A DNA stretch of 64,000 bases, from contig NZ_JAKWJP010000001.1 of NCBI RefSeq assembly GCF_022761035.1, forward strand, positions 868,001 to 932,000, read 5' to 3'. The position numbers and the translations under genes are program-made. Shown here piece by piece: positions 44,528 to 51,901 of the stretch (position 1 is the first letter of the stretch; every line of letters starts with the position of its first letter). The notes below the pieces were generated by a model, which saw only the letters and a list, made by a program, of their open reading frames with translations, did no database searches and was not told the DNA's origin. This DNA comes from Microbacterium sp. SS28 (GTDB lineage: Bacteria > Actinomycetota > Actinomycetes > Actinomycetales > Microbacteriaceae).

Positions 44528-45100
44528 CTACTCGTCGCCCGTCGTGATCTGCCGCGCCAGCTCCTCGATTTCGCTGTCGGGCAGATCGATCCCGGACTGC
44601 TCGAGCCGCTGTCGCAGGATGTGGATCACCTCGTCGGGTTCGCCCGCGCCGATGTCCTGACGCGTCTGGGCGAGGATCCCGGCGACCTTGTCGACCTGGC
44701 TCGCGTTGTTCTGCGCCATCGCGGGAAGTCGCTGCTCCTGCTCCGTGCCGAGTGCGCCCTCCTTCTGGGCGTCGCTCGCCGACAGCGTCTCGCGGCCGCC
44801 GTCCTGGCCGTAGTGCGATCCCGGCTGCGCCTGCGCGGGCGCCGGGTCATCGTCGATGACCCCGATGCCGACGGCGTGGTGGCTCGCGGTGTCGGGTGCC
44901 GGCGGCATGGCGCCGCCTTCGCCGTCCTCGGCCGCACCGGACTGCGCCTCCGCCGCCGTCGGCCGCGCCGCACCCTCCGTACCCGGCTGGCCGTCCCGCG
45001 TGGGCTCCCCCGTCTTCGGGGTGTTCTCCGCGCCATCGGCGTCGGCGCGGTCGGGGTAGTTGACGCCGGGGCGCTCGAACTCGTTTCCCGTCGTGGACAT
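44528..45100 (-). CDS. hypothetical hydrophilic protein
   Basis: A 190-residue polar, acidic, disordered-looking protein (TTGNEFERPGVNYPDRADADGAEN…; ASHHAVGIGVIDDDPAPAQAQPG). The C-terminal third is ordered and helical (NASQVDKVAGILAQTRQDIGAGEPDEVIHILRQ), ending LARQITTGDE. No family recognised. GAGGAGG lies upstream of ATG 45100, which starts one base after the stop of the small acidic protein gene, so they form one transcript. Confidence 0.72.
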   Translation of the reverse strand: MSTTGNEFERPGVNYPDRADADGAENTPKTGEPTRDGQPGTEGAARPTAAEAQSGAAEDGEGGAMPPAPDTASHHAVGIGVIDDDPAPAQAQPGSHYGQDGGRETLSASDAQKEGALGTEQEQRLPAMAQNNASQVDKVAGILAQTRQDIGAGEPDEVIHILRQRLEQSGIDLPDSEIEELARQITTGDE

Positions 45101-45101
45101 G

Positions 45102-45299
45102 TCAGGCCTCCTCATCGGCGTCGAGCGCCATATCGGGATCGGCGCCCTGGGATGGCGCGTCGCCCTCGATCTCGTCGGCGCTGCCCGCCGCGTCCGAGCG
45201 CTCCTCGGTCTCGCCGTCGGCCTTGCGGCCGTCCTCCCAGCCGCCCGCGGGATCGGCGTCGATGACGCCCTCCGGCAGATCGCGATCGTCCTCAGGCAT
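45102..45299 (-). CDS. small acidic hypothetical protein
   Basis: A 65-residue, very acidic protein (PEDDRDLPEGVIDADPAGGWEDGRK…DADEEA) with no hydrophobic core, likely disordered. It is encoded directly upstream of another disordered-type protein gene, one base apart. A function cannot be assigned; a pI of about 4 and a GxxDxDxAGGW pattern are the only features. Confidence 0.55.
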   Translation of the reverse strand: MPEDDRDLPEGVIDADPAGGWEDGRKADGETEERSDAAGSADEIEGDAPSQGADPDMALDADEEA

Positions 45300-45378
45300 C
45301 GTCTGCTCCTCTCGAGGCTTCCAGCCTCGTGCGGGAGCCCGGCGCGCGTCACGGGGTTGACGCGGGCAGATCGGGCGT

Positions 45379-45678
45379 CTACGCGGAGCGGCGGCTCTGC
45401 AGGATCGCGGCGCGCGAGGGGTTGGCCGTGAACCAGTCCGCGACGTACCAGCACACGGGTGAGACCGCGCGGTCGCCGCGGGCCTCGAGCTGAGCGACCG
45501 CGCGGTCGACGAGCTCGCCCGCGTACCCGCGTCCGCGGAAGGTCGGGATCGTGTAGGCCCGGGTCAGGGCGACCGTGCGTCCGTCGTCGCGGTAGTCGAG
45601 GACGCTGACGAGGTCCGCCCCCTTCGAGAGGGTGTACCGCGAGGCGTCTGGCTCGTGCGCGAAGGTCAGCTGGCTCAC
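45379..45678 (-). CDS. GNAT-family N-acetyltransferase, short COG2388 type
   Basis: A 99-residue compact acetyltransferase. It shows VSVLDYRDDGRTVALTRAYTIPTFRGRGYAGELVDRAVAQLEARG, with the acetyl-CoA pyrophosphate loop RGRGYAGEL, and ends in a region VSPVCWYVADWFTANP. The size and pattern match the short YjdJ/NATD1-like group whose substrate is unknown. It is reverse-oriented relative to the winged-helix gene, with a 480-bp region holding that gene's promoter and leader. Confidence 0.82.
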   Translation of the reverse strand: MSQLTFAHEPDASRYTLSKGADLVSVLDYRDDGRTVALTRAYTIPTFRGRGYAGELVDRAVAQLEARGDRAVSPVCWYVADWFTANPSRAAILQSRRSA

Positions 45679-45823
45679 CCGGTCAGGCTACGCCGCTGGG
45701 GCGGCCCGGGGGCCGCGCGACGCCGCGAATCCGCTGTATGCGGGGGCGCGCCGGGGTCGCCTCCTTCGCAGTTGAGCAAAGTGCTGAGGTCCGGGGGTCG
45801 GCGGGTCGCGGCATCCGTGCGAT

Positions 45824-45853
45824 TTGACACATTCCGACTCGCTCCGACATAAT
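45824..45853 (+). promoter_or_regulatory. strong sigma-70-type promoter of the winged-helix gene
   Basis: TTGACA (45824-45829) and CATAAT (45848-45853), 18 bases apart, match the housekeeping consensus well. Transcription should start at about 45860-45861, leaving a ~300-base 5' leader before the ATG at 46160. An ATG at 45861 would begin a leaderless 36-codon frame at the predicted transcription start. Confidence 0.65.
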
Positions 45854-45918
45854 CAGGCGCATGACTGACAACGCGCGTTCCTTGTCCGCCTGGGAGGCGA
45901 ACAGGAGTGCCGGCACGA

Positions 45919-45963
45919 TGGTGGCCGGCCGCATTGTCATGTGTTGTCGAATGTGCCGCTGAT
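45919..45963 (+). CDS. possible cysteine-rich leader peptide
   Basis: ATG 45919 opens a 14-codon frame, MVAGRIVMCCRMCR, then TGA. Three cysteines near the stop and AGGAG ten bases upstream suggest a leader peptide that could sense cysteine supply, as polycysteine uORFs do in mycobacteria (established). A GGTTCT/AGAACC hairpin follows at 45998-46016. The peptide overlaps a 36-codon frame beginning at the transcription start, so which one is translated is open. Confidence 0.3.
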
Positions 45964-46159
45964 TCGGTGACCCCCGCCGGACTGCGCCGCGGCGCCGGTT
46001 CTTGATCTGAGAACCCCGCGACCAGCCCCCCGAGCTCTCGATGCGCACCCACCGTTCGCGCATCCGGATGCCCCGCACACGGCCCCTCTTCCGGGCCCGG
46101 CCCACGGCCGAACACAACACGTCACCGGCTCTCCCGGACTCCCCAAGGACTTCATCATC

Positions 46160-46897
46160 ATGTCGAACATCGCACTCCTCGACCGCACCTCTTCCGCCAC
46201 CTCCGTCCGTCACCTCCGCGCCGTCACGGCGCCGATCCCGACGACCGAGGCTGCTCCCGCCGACGGCCCCGCCCAGCGCAACCTCCCGCCCGGAACCGCC
46301 CCGCGCGGCTTCGCCCTCTACGTCGGGCTCGATGAGGGCAAGGCCGCGGCCGCCGGCGTCTCGCTCGGCGTGCTCGTCGACGCGCTGCGCCGCACGATCG
46401 CCGAGCTCGCCCCCAACGCCGAGACCTACGCGACAGTCGCCCTCGCCCCCATCGGCTCGGGCGGCCGCGATGTCGACGTCGTGCGCCTCGCACTGCACGA
46501 GCCGTCCGCCATCGCCCGCACGAAGCAGGAGGACGTCGAAGAGGAGGACCGCGCGCCCGGCGGCGTCGTCGTCGACATCTCGCGCAAGCGCGTCCTCATC
46601 GAGGGCGAGTCTGCCGCCTTCACCTTCAAGGAGTTCGAGCTGCTCCAGTACCTCGTCCTGCGCGAGGGCCGCACGATCGAGCGCACCGAGCTCGTCTCGT
46701 CGCTGTGGAACGGCGCGACCGACGACGAGTCGCCCGGCGAGCGCACGATCGACGTGCACGTCCGTCGCCTGCGCGCCAAGCTCGGCCGCTACGAGGACAT
46801 CGTGCGCACGGTCCGCGGCATCGGCTACCGCTTCGACCGTCACGCCGACGTCGTCATCCGCTACGGCCACGGCACGCCTTCGCCCGACCGGTTCTGA
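46160..46897 (+). CDS. orphan OmpR/PhoB-type winged-helix DNA-binding protein
   Basis: A 245-residue DNA-binding protein lacking a phospho-receiver. The C-terminal ~100 residues are the OmpR/PhoB winged helix: VVVDISRKRVLIEGESAAFTFKEFELLQYLV, VSSLWNGATDDESPGERTIDVHVRRLRAKLG and VRTVRGIGYRFD. Residues 1-40 look disordered, and 45-110 form a small unknown domain (FALYVGLDEGKAAAAGVSLGVLVDALR) with no receiver aspartate pattern. It may sense a ligand or protein directly. AAGGA lies upstream of ATG. No histidine kinase gene is nearby. Its expression probably depends on the 300-base leader described above. Confidence 0.88.
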   Translation: MSNIALLDRTSSATSVRHLRAVTAPIPTTEAAPADGPAQRNLPPGTAPRGFALYVGLDEGKAAAAGVSLGVLVDALRRTIAELAPNAETYATVALAPIGSGGRDVDVVRLALHEPSAIARTKQEDVEEEDRAPGGVVVDISRKRVLIEGESAAFTFKEFELLQYLVLREGRTIERTELVSSLWNGATDDESPGERTIDVHVRRLRAKLGRYEDIVRTVRGIGYRFDRHADVVIRYGHGTPSPDRF

Positions 46898-46921
46898 GCG
46901 GGCGGGCTCTCGGCCGCCCGC
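46898..46921. terminator. hairpin between convergent genes
   Basis: GCGGGCGG (46898-46905) and CCGCCCGC (46914-46921) form a perfect 8-bp stem with an 8-base loop directly after the winged-helix stop and before the SDR stop at 46925. It should terminate both genes. Confidence 0.6.
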
Positions 46922-46924
46922 GGG

Positions 46925-47689
46925 TCAGTGCGTCTGCTGCACCGCGCGGGGACGCAGGTGCGTCATGCCGCCGTCGACGTCGAGCGCCGTCCCGGTGATC
47001 GAGCCCGACCGCGGCGACGCGAGGAACGCGATCGCATCGGCGACCTCGGCGGGCGTGACCATGCGCCCCGTCGCCTGGCGCGCGTCGAGCGCGGCGCGCT
47101 CCTTGGCGGGATCCGGGAACCCCTCCAGCATCCGCTCGACGAAGGCCGTCGCGACGGTCGCGGGCCGGACGCAGTTGACCCGGACGCCGTCCGCGATGTG
47201 GTCGGTCGCCATCGCGAAGGTGAGCGCCATGACGGCGCCCTTGCTCGCGCTGTAGACGGCACGCTGCGGCAGCCCGTTGAGCGCGGCGACCGATGAGAGA
47301 TTGACGACGGATGCCGCATCCGACCGCCGCAGCCACGGCAGCGCCGCAGCCGTGACGCGCGCCATGCTCACGACGTTGAGGTCGAGCACCCGCGCCCACT
47401 CGTCGTCGTCGGCGTCCTCGACGGTGCCGACGGAGCTCACGCCGACGTTGTTGACGAGGATGTCGATGCCGCCGAGCTCGTCGGCGACGCGCGCGATCGC
47501 GGCATCCACCTGCGCGCGCACCGCGACGTCGCACTCGATGCCGGAGGTCCCCTCGGGGATCGTCGCGACGTTGCGGTCGAGCACCGCGACGCGTGCGCCG
47601 CGCGCGTGCAGCTCCTGCGCCGTCGCGTAGCCGATGCCGGAGGCGCCACCCGTCACGACGGCGACGAGGCCGTCCAGGTCGCCGGTCAT
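46925..47689 (-). CDS. SDR oxidoreductase, probable 2-keto-3-deoxy-L-fuconate dehydrogenase type
   Basis: A 254-residue classical short-chain dehydrogenase. The NAD(P)-binding motif GGASGIG, NNVG, the catalytic Ser in VVNLSSVAAL and the YSASK Tyr-Lys are all present. A following FAH-family hydrolase gene starts with an ATGA overlap, a pairing seen in non-phosphorylative L-fucose catabolism, where the SDR oxidises 2-keto-3-deoxy-L-fuconate. The substrate is therefore inferred from context, not proven. Confidence 0.85.
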   Translation of the reverse strand: MTGDLDGLVAVVTGGASGIGYATAQELHARGARVAVLDRNVATIPEGTSGIECDVAVRAQVDAAIARVADELGGIDILVNNVGVSSVGTVEDADDDEWARVLDLNVVSMARVTAAALPWLRRSDAASVVNLSSVAALNGLPQRAVYSASKGAVMALTFAMATDHIADGVRVNCVRPATVATAFVERMLEGFPDPAKERAALDARQATGRMVTPAEVADAIAFLASPRSGSITGTALDVDGGMTHLRPRAVQQTH

Positions 47690-48534
47690 GCCTGCCCCAC
47701 CGTCTGCCGAGCAGTCCCGAGGCCGTCGATCGAGAGTTCGACGACGTCGCCGGCGCGCAGGTACGGGTTGCCCTCGATCCCGAGCGCGACACCCGCGGGC
47801 GTGCCGGTGTTGATGAGGTCGCCCGGCCGCAGCACCATGAACTGGCTCAGGTACCAGATGACGTGCGCGACGGAGAAGATCATGGTCCCGGTCGTGCCGT
47901 CCTGACGCGAGATGCCGTTGACGCTCAGCCGTAGGCCCAGCGCCTGCGGGTCGGCGACCTCGTCGGCCGTCACGAGCCAGGGCCCGAGCGGGTTGAAGGT
48001 CTCGCAGCTCTTGCCCTTGTCCCACTGGCCGCCGCGCTCGAGCTGGAACTCGCGCTCGCTCACGTCGTGCGACACCGCGTAGCCCGCGACGCACGCGAGC
48101 GCGTCGGCGGGCGAGGCGAGGTAGCGGGCCTCGGCGCCGATCACGACGCCGAGCTCGACTTCCCAGTCCGTCTTCTGCGACGCGCGCGGGATCAGGACCT
48201 CGTCGAAGGGACCGACGATCGTCGACGGGTCCTTCATGAACACGACAGGCTCGGCGGGGATCGCGGCGCCCGTCTCCTCCGCGTGGTCGCGGTAGTTCAG
48301 GCCGATGCAGACGATCTTGCCGGGCGCCGCGATCGGCGCGCCGACGCGCAGGTCGGTCGTGTCGAGGGCCGTGAGGCGACCTTCCGCGAGCGCCGCGCGC
48401 ACGCGGTCGAGGCCGCCGCCCGCGAAGAACCCTGCGTCGATGTCGGCCGCGATCCCGTCGAGGGCGTAGGCGGTGTCGCCGTCGAGCACCGCGGGACGCT
48501 CGTGGCCGGGTCGTCCGTATCGGGCGAGCTTCAT
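47686..48534 (-). CDS. fumarylacetoacetate hydrolase family protein
   Basis: A 282-residue metal-dependent hydrolase. It has VCIGLNYRDHAEETGAAIP, the metal-binding Glu-Glu in DWEVELGVVIG, and GGQWDKGKSCETFNPLGPWLVT followed by NTGTPAGVALG. These match FAH-family 2,4-diketo-3-deoxy-L-fuconate hydrolases (splitting to pyruvate and L-lactate), though acylpyruvases look similar. The gene lies upstream of, and is coupled to, the SDR gene; the aldo-keto reductase gene is upstream. Confidence 0.88.
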   Translation of the reverse strand: MKLARYGRPGHERPAVLDGDTAYALDGIAADIDAGFFAGGGLDRVRAALAEGRLTALDTTDLRVGAPIAAPGKIVCIGLNYRDHAEETGAAIPAEPVVFMKDPSTIVGPFDEVLIPRASQKTDWEVELGVVIGAEARYLASPADALACVAGYAVSHDVSEREFQLERGGQWDKGKSCETFNPLGPWLVTADEVADPQALGLRLSVNGISRQDGTTGTMIFSVAHVIWYLSQFMVLRPGDLINTGTPAGVALGIEGNPYLRAGDVVELSIDGLGTARQTVGQA

Positions 48535-48646
48535 GGTTCTCTCCGTTCCGCCGGATCTCCGGCATATGTCCTGGGGGCGACGGCTGCGGCACAGGTCCGC
48601 CGCAGCGGCTCGTCGGGTCGCGGCGCGGCGCGGCATCCGTCGACCT

Positions 48647-49636
48647 TCATCGGCCGACGTCCTGCACGCGCGGGTCGAGGAGGCCGCGGGCGACGAGCTC
48701 GCTCCAGAACTCCTCGGGGATCGTCGTCTCGTACCGGGCGACGGCGTCGGTCACGTGCTGCGCCGTGCGGGTGCCGATCACGACGGATGCGACGGCGGGA
48801 TGCCGCAGCGGGAACGCGACGGCGGCGTCGGGCACCGTGATGCCGAATTCGTCGCACACGTCGGCGATCGCGCGGGCGCGCGCGAGCAGCTCGGCGGGGA
48901 CCGCGCCGTAGTTGTAGTGGGCGTCGGCGCTCATGCGCGGCGTGGCGAGGAGTCCCGAGTTGTAGATCGCCGCGGCCACGACAGCGACGTCGTGCTCGAG
49001 CGCCGCCGGCAGGAGGTCGTCGAGCGCGCCCTGCTCGAGCAGCGTGTAGCGGCCCGCGAGCATGACGACGTCGATGCCGGCCTCGCGCGCGAACCGCGCG
49101 AGCATCGCGGACTGGTTCATGCCGGCGCCGATCGCGCCGACGACGCCCTCGTCCCGCAGCTGCGCCATCGCAGGCAGCGCTTCGCGGAGCGCGGCATCCT
49201 CATGGGCGTCGGGATCGTGCAGATAGAGGATGTCGACGCGATCGAGTCCGAGACGCTCGAGGCTCTCGTCGAGCGAACGGCGGATGCCGTCGCGGCTCAG
49301 ATCCCATTCGCGCCGCAGTGTCGCGGGCACGACGAAGCCCCCGTCGTCCATGCGACTTGCGCCCTCGGGATCGGGCACGAGCAGCCGCCCCGCCTTCGTC
49401 GAGACGACGTACGCGTCGCGGGGGCGGTCGCGCAGGGCGGCACCGAGGCGGCGTTCCGAGAGACCCAGTCCGTAGTGCGGCGCCGTGTCGAAATAGCGGA
49501 TGCCGGCAGCCCACGCCGCTTCGATGGCCTGCGTCGAGGCCTCGTCGGTCGTCTCCCGGTACAGATTGCCGAACTGGGCGACGCCGACGCCGAGCTCGGT
49601 CGTGGCGAGGCCGTCGCCCCACGTGCGGTTCTGCAT
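48647..49636 (-). CDS. aldo/keto reductase, L-fucose/D-threo-aldose 1-dehydrogenase type
   Basis: A 329-residue NAD(P)-dependent oxidoreductase. The AKR tetrad is visible: Asp and Tyr in IRYFDTAPHYGLGLSERRLG, Lys in VVSTKAGRLLVP, His in DILYLHDPDAHED. The opening LGVGVAQFGNLYRETTDEA and the YFDTAPHYGLGLSE block match the D-threo-aldose 1-dehydrogenase (L-fucose dehydrogenase) / pyridoxal 4-dehydrogenase group, which oxidises sugars to lactones. I chose ATG 49636 because GCGAGG lies upstream; ATGs at 49654 and 49666 have none. It opens an operon with the FAH hydrolase and the SDR. Confidence 0.87.
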   Translation of the reverse strand: MQNRTWGDGLATTELGVGVAQFGNLYRETTDEASTQAIEAAWAAGIRYFDTAPHYGLGLSERRLGAALRDRPRDAYVVSTKAGRLLVPDPEGASRMDDGGFVVPATLRREWDLSRDGIRRSLDESLERLGLDRVDILYLHDPDAHEDAALREALPAMAQLRDEGVVGAIGAGMNQSAMLARFAREAGIDVVMLAGRYTLLEQGALDDLLPAALEHDVAVVAAAIYNSGLLATPRMSADAHYNYGAVPAELLARARAIADVCDEFGITVPDAAVAFPLRHPAVASVVIGTRTAQHVTDAVARYETTIPEEFWSELVARGLLDPRVQDVGR

Positions 49637-49713
49637 CGAACTGCCTCGCTCCATCACGTCAGTCATTGGATGAATTCACACCATCTTGCCATATTCTGCG
49701 AAGACACGACGTC

Positions 49714-49728
49714 TGATAGCGGCTATCA
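49714..49728. promoter_or_regulatory. operator palindrome between divergent sugar-acid operons
   Basis: TGATAGC, one central G, GCTATCA: a perfect 7-bp inverted repeat, 15 bases, in the intergenic region between the AKR gene (minus) and the Zn-alcohol dehydrogenase gene (plus). It likely binds a regulator controlling both directions. No regulator gene adjoins, so the protein is encoded elsewhere. Confidence 0.65.
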
Positions 49729-49759
49729 TCGGATGACCGTCGCGATCGAGGAGGACCAC

Positions 49760-50788
49760 GTGCGGGCAGCGGCCTACATTGGCGATAGGACGGTCTCGGT
49801 CGTCGACGCCGCAACGACATCGCCCCCGCCGGGGCACGTGCAGATCCGCGTGGCCTACGTCGGGCTGTGCGGCACCGACCTGCACATCGTGCACGGCAGC
49901 ATGGACGCGCGGGTCTCCCGGCCGCTCGTGTTCGGGCATGAGATGAGCGGGACGATCGAGGCCGTCGGCGACGAGGTCGAGGGCTGGGCGCCGGGCGACC
50001 CCGTGACGGTCATGCCTCTTGCGTGGGACGGCACGTGCCCCGCGTGCCTCGCGGGCCACGAACACATCTGCCAGAACCTCGACTTCATCGGCATCGACTC
50101 CCCCGGTGCGCTGCAGCCGCTGTGGAACGTCCCCGCCGTGACGCTCGTACGGCTGCCCGAGTCGCTCGCGCTCGACGCGGCGGCGCTCGTCGAGCCCGTC
50201 GCGGTCGCCGTCCACGATGTCCGCCGCTCGGAGGTCCGCGTGGGAGAGAAGGCCGTCGTCATCGGCGGCGGCCCCATCGGCGTGCTCATCGCGACAGTCG
50301 CCCGCGACTTCGGCGCCGAGGTCGTCGTCGTAGAGCTCGACACGGCACGGCGCGCGCAGGTGGAGTCGCTCGGATTCGCGACGATCGATCCCCGCACGGC
50401 GGATCAGGTCGCCTGGGTCGAGGAGTGGACGGGCGGCGCGGGCGCGGACGTCGTCTTCGAGGTCTCCGGCGCCCCCGCGGCCGTCCTCGGCGCGACCGAC
50501 CTCGCGAAGGTCCGCGGCACGATCGTCGTCGTCGCGATCCACTCGACCCCGCGCGAGATCAATCTGCAGCGCGTCTTCTGGCGCGAGCTGCGCATCCTCG
50601 GCGCCCGCGTCTACCAGCGCACCGACTTCGAGAAGGCCGTCGAGCTCGTCGCGGGCGGAGTCATCCCCACCGGAGCGCTCATCACGCTGATCGTGCCGCT
50701 CGATCGCACGCAGGAGGCCATCGGCGAGCTCGAAGCCGGTCGTGCCATGAAGGTGCTCATCGACGTGCAGGCGGGGCAGAGCGCATGA
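49760..50788 (+). CDS. zinc-dependent alcohol (polyol) dehydrogenase
   Basis: A 342-residue medium-chain dehydrogenase. Catalytic zinc ligands are in GLCGTDLHIVHG and FGHEMSG; the structural zinc lobe CPACLAGHEHIC holds three of the usual four cysteines (the first is replaced by Asp). The Rossmann loop is VVIGGGPIGVLIATVARDFG. It resembles sorbitol/threonine dehydrogenases. Start: GTG 49760 has AGGAGG six bases upstream and begins VRAAAYIG as in relatives; an ATG at 49733 would add nine residues without a ribosome-binding site. It precedes the KduD-like SDR with an ATGA overlap. Confidence 0.88.
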   Translation: MRAAAYIGDRTVSVVDAATTSPPPGHVQIRVAYVGLCGTDLHIVHGSMDARVSRPLVFGHEMSGTIEAVGDEVEGWAPGDPVTVMPLAWDGTCPACLAGHEHICQNLDFIGIDSPGALQPLWNVPAVTLVRLPESLALDAAALVEPVAVAVHDVRRSEVRVGEKAVVIGGGPIGVLIATVARDFGAEVVVVELDTARRAQVESLGFATIDPRTADQVAWVEEWTGGAGADVVFEVSGAPAAVLGATDLAKVRGTIVVVAIHSTPREINLQRVFWRELRILGARVYQRTDFEKAVELVAGGVIPTGALITLIVPLDRTQEAIGELEAGRAMKVLIDVQAGQSA

Positions 50789-51543
50789 GCGCGCCCTCCT
50801 TCGACCTGACGGGTCGTCTCGCGGTCGTGACGGGGGCGAGCCGCGGCATCGGCGCGGCGATAGCCGAGGCACTCGCCGCGAGCGGCGCGGACATCATCGG
50901 GGTGAGCACGTCGCTCGCGCCCGGGAGCGCCGTCGAGCAGGCCGTGCTGGCCCACGGCCGCACGTTCACGCCGCGCGCCGTCGACTTCGCCGATCGCGAG
51001 GCCGTCCTGGCACTGGGGGCCGAGCTCGAGCATCTGCCCGTCGACATCCTCATCAACAACGCGGGCACGATCGAGCGGGCGCCGGCGGCGCAGCATCCAC
51101 TCGAACTGTGGGATCGCGTCATCGACGTCAACCTCTCGAGCCAGTTCGCGCTGACCCAGGCCGTCGGCCGCGGCATGCTCGCCCGCGGTCACGGCAAGGT
51201 CGTCTTCACCGCGAGCCTCCTGAGCTTCCAGGGTGGGATCAACGTGCCGGGGTACGCCGCCGCGAAGTCCGGCGTCGCAGGTCTCGTCAAGGCGCTCGCG
51301 AACGAGTGGGCGCCGCAGGGCGTCAACGTCAACGCGATCGCGCCCGGCTACATCGCGACCGACAACACGCAGGCCCTGCGCGACGACCCCGAGCGCTCCC
51401 GATCGATCCTCGAGCGCATCCCAGCCGGGCGCTGGGGGCGCGGCGAAGACCTCGCGGGGGCAGCAGTCTTCCTCAGCTCCTCCGCGTCCGACTACGTGTC
51501 GGGCGTCGTGCTGCCCGTCGACGGCGGATGGCTCGGCCGGTGA
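50785..51543 (+). CDS. SDR oxidoreductase, KduD-like
   Basis: A 252-residue dehydrogenase resembling 2-dehydro-3-deoxy-D-gluconate 5-dehydrogenase (KduD). It has VVTGASRGIGAAIAEALA, INNAG, the catalytic Ser in ASLLSFQGGINVPGYAAAK and the KduD-like end NVNAIAPGYIATDNTQALRDD, ILERIPAGRWG and DYVSGVVLPVDGGWLG. NAD(P)-dependent oxidation of a keto-deoxy sugar acid is the likely reaction. It is coupled at both ends to neighbours (ATGA and GTGA overlaps). Confidence 0.9.
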   Translation: MSAPSFDLTGRLAVVTGASRGIGAAIAEALAASGADIIGVSTSLAPGSAVEQAVLAHGRTFTPRAVDFADREAVLALGAELEHLPVDILINNAGTIERAPAAQHPLELWDRVIDVNLSSQFALTQAVGRGMLARGHGKVVFTASLLSFQGGINVPGYAAAKSGVAGLVKALANEWAPQGVNVNAIAPGYIATDNTQALRDDPERSRSILERIPAGRWGRGEDLAGAAVFLSSSASDYVSGVVLPVDGGWLGR

Positions 51544-51872
51544 GCGGCGTGAAGCGCGTGGCATCGGTCATCGGCCTCCCCGCCGAGCACCGCGAGGAGT
51601 ACGAGAGGCACCACGCGGCGGTCTGGCCGGGAGTACTGGATCGGCTCGCGCAGAGCAACATCCGCAACTACTCGATCTACCGTCACGGCGAGCTGCTCTT
51701 CGCGTACTTCGAGTACACGGGTGAGGACTACGAGGCCGACATGGCGGCGATCGCGGCCGACCCCGAGACCCAGCGGTGGTGGGCGGTGCAGGAGCCTCTG
51801 CAGCGCCCGCTCGACGAGCGCGGCCCGGGCGAGTGGTGGGCCGAGCTCCCGGAGATCTTCCACACCGACTGA
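51540..51872 (+). CDS. L-rhamnose/L-fucose-type mutarotase
   Basis: A 110-residue protein of the L-rhamnose mutarotase family, which interconverts sugar anomers and feeds dehydrogenases that accept one anomer. It shows GLPAEHREEYERHHAAVWPGVL with the paired His and Glu, NIRNYSIYRHGELLFAYFEYTGEDYEADM and the end WWAELPEIFHTD. GTG 51540 overlaps the SDR stop. In this operon it supports catabolism of a free 6-deoxy sugar such as L-fucose or L-rhamnose. Confidence 0.9.
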   Translation: MSGVKRVASVIGLPAEHREEYERHHAAVWPGVLDRLAQSNIRNYSIYRHGELLFAYFEYTGEDYEADMAAIAADPETQRWWAVQEPLQRPLDERGPGEWWAELPEIFHTD

Positions 51873-51901
51873 GTGTCAGGCCGGGCGCGTAGGGTGAGCG
51901 C

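Noticed and set aside
45861..45971. 36-codon leaderless frame at the predicted transcription start
   Set aside because: Not annotated as a gene because it has no conserved features and overlaps the Cys-rich mini-ORF; kept only as an alternative in the leader description.
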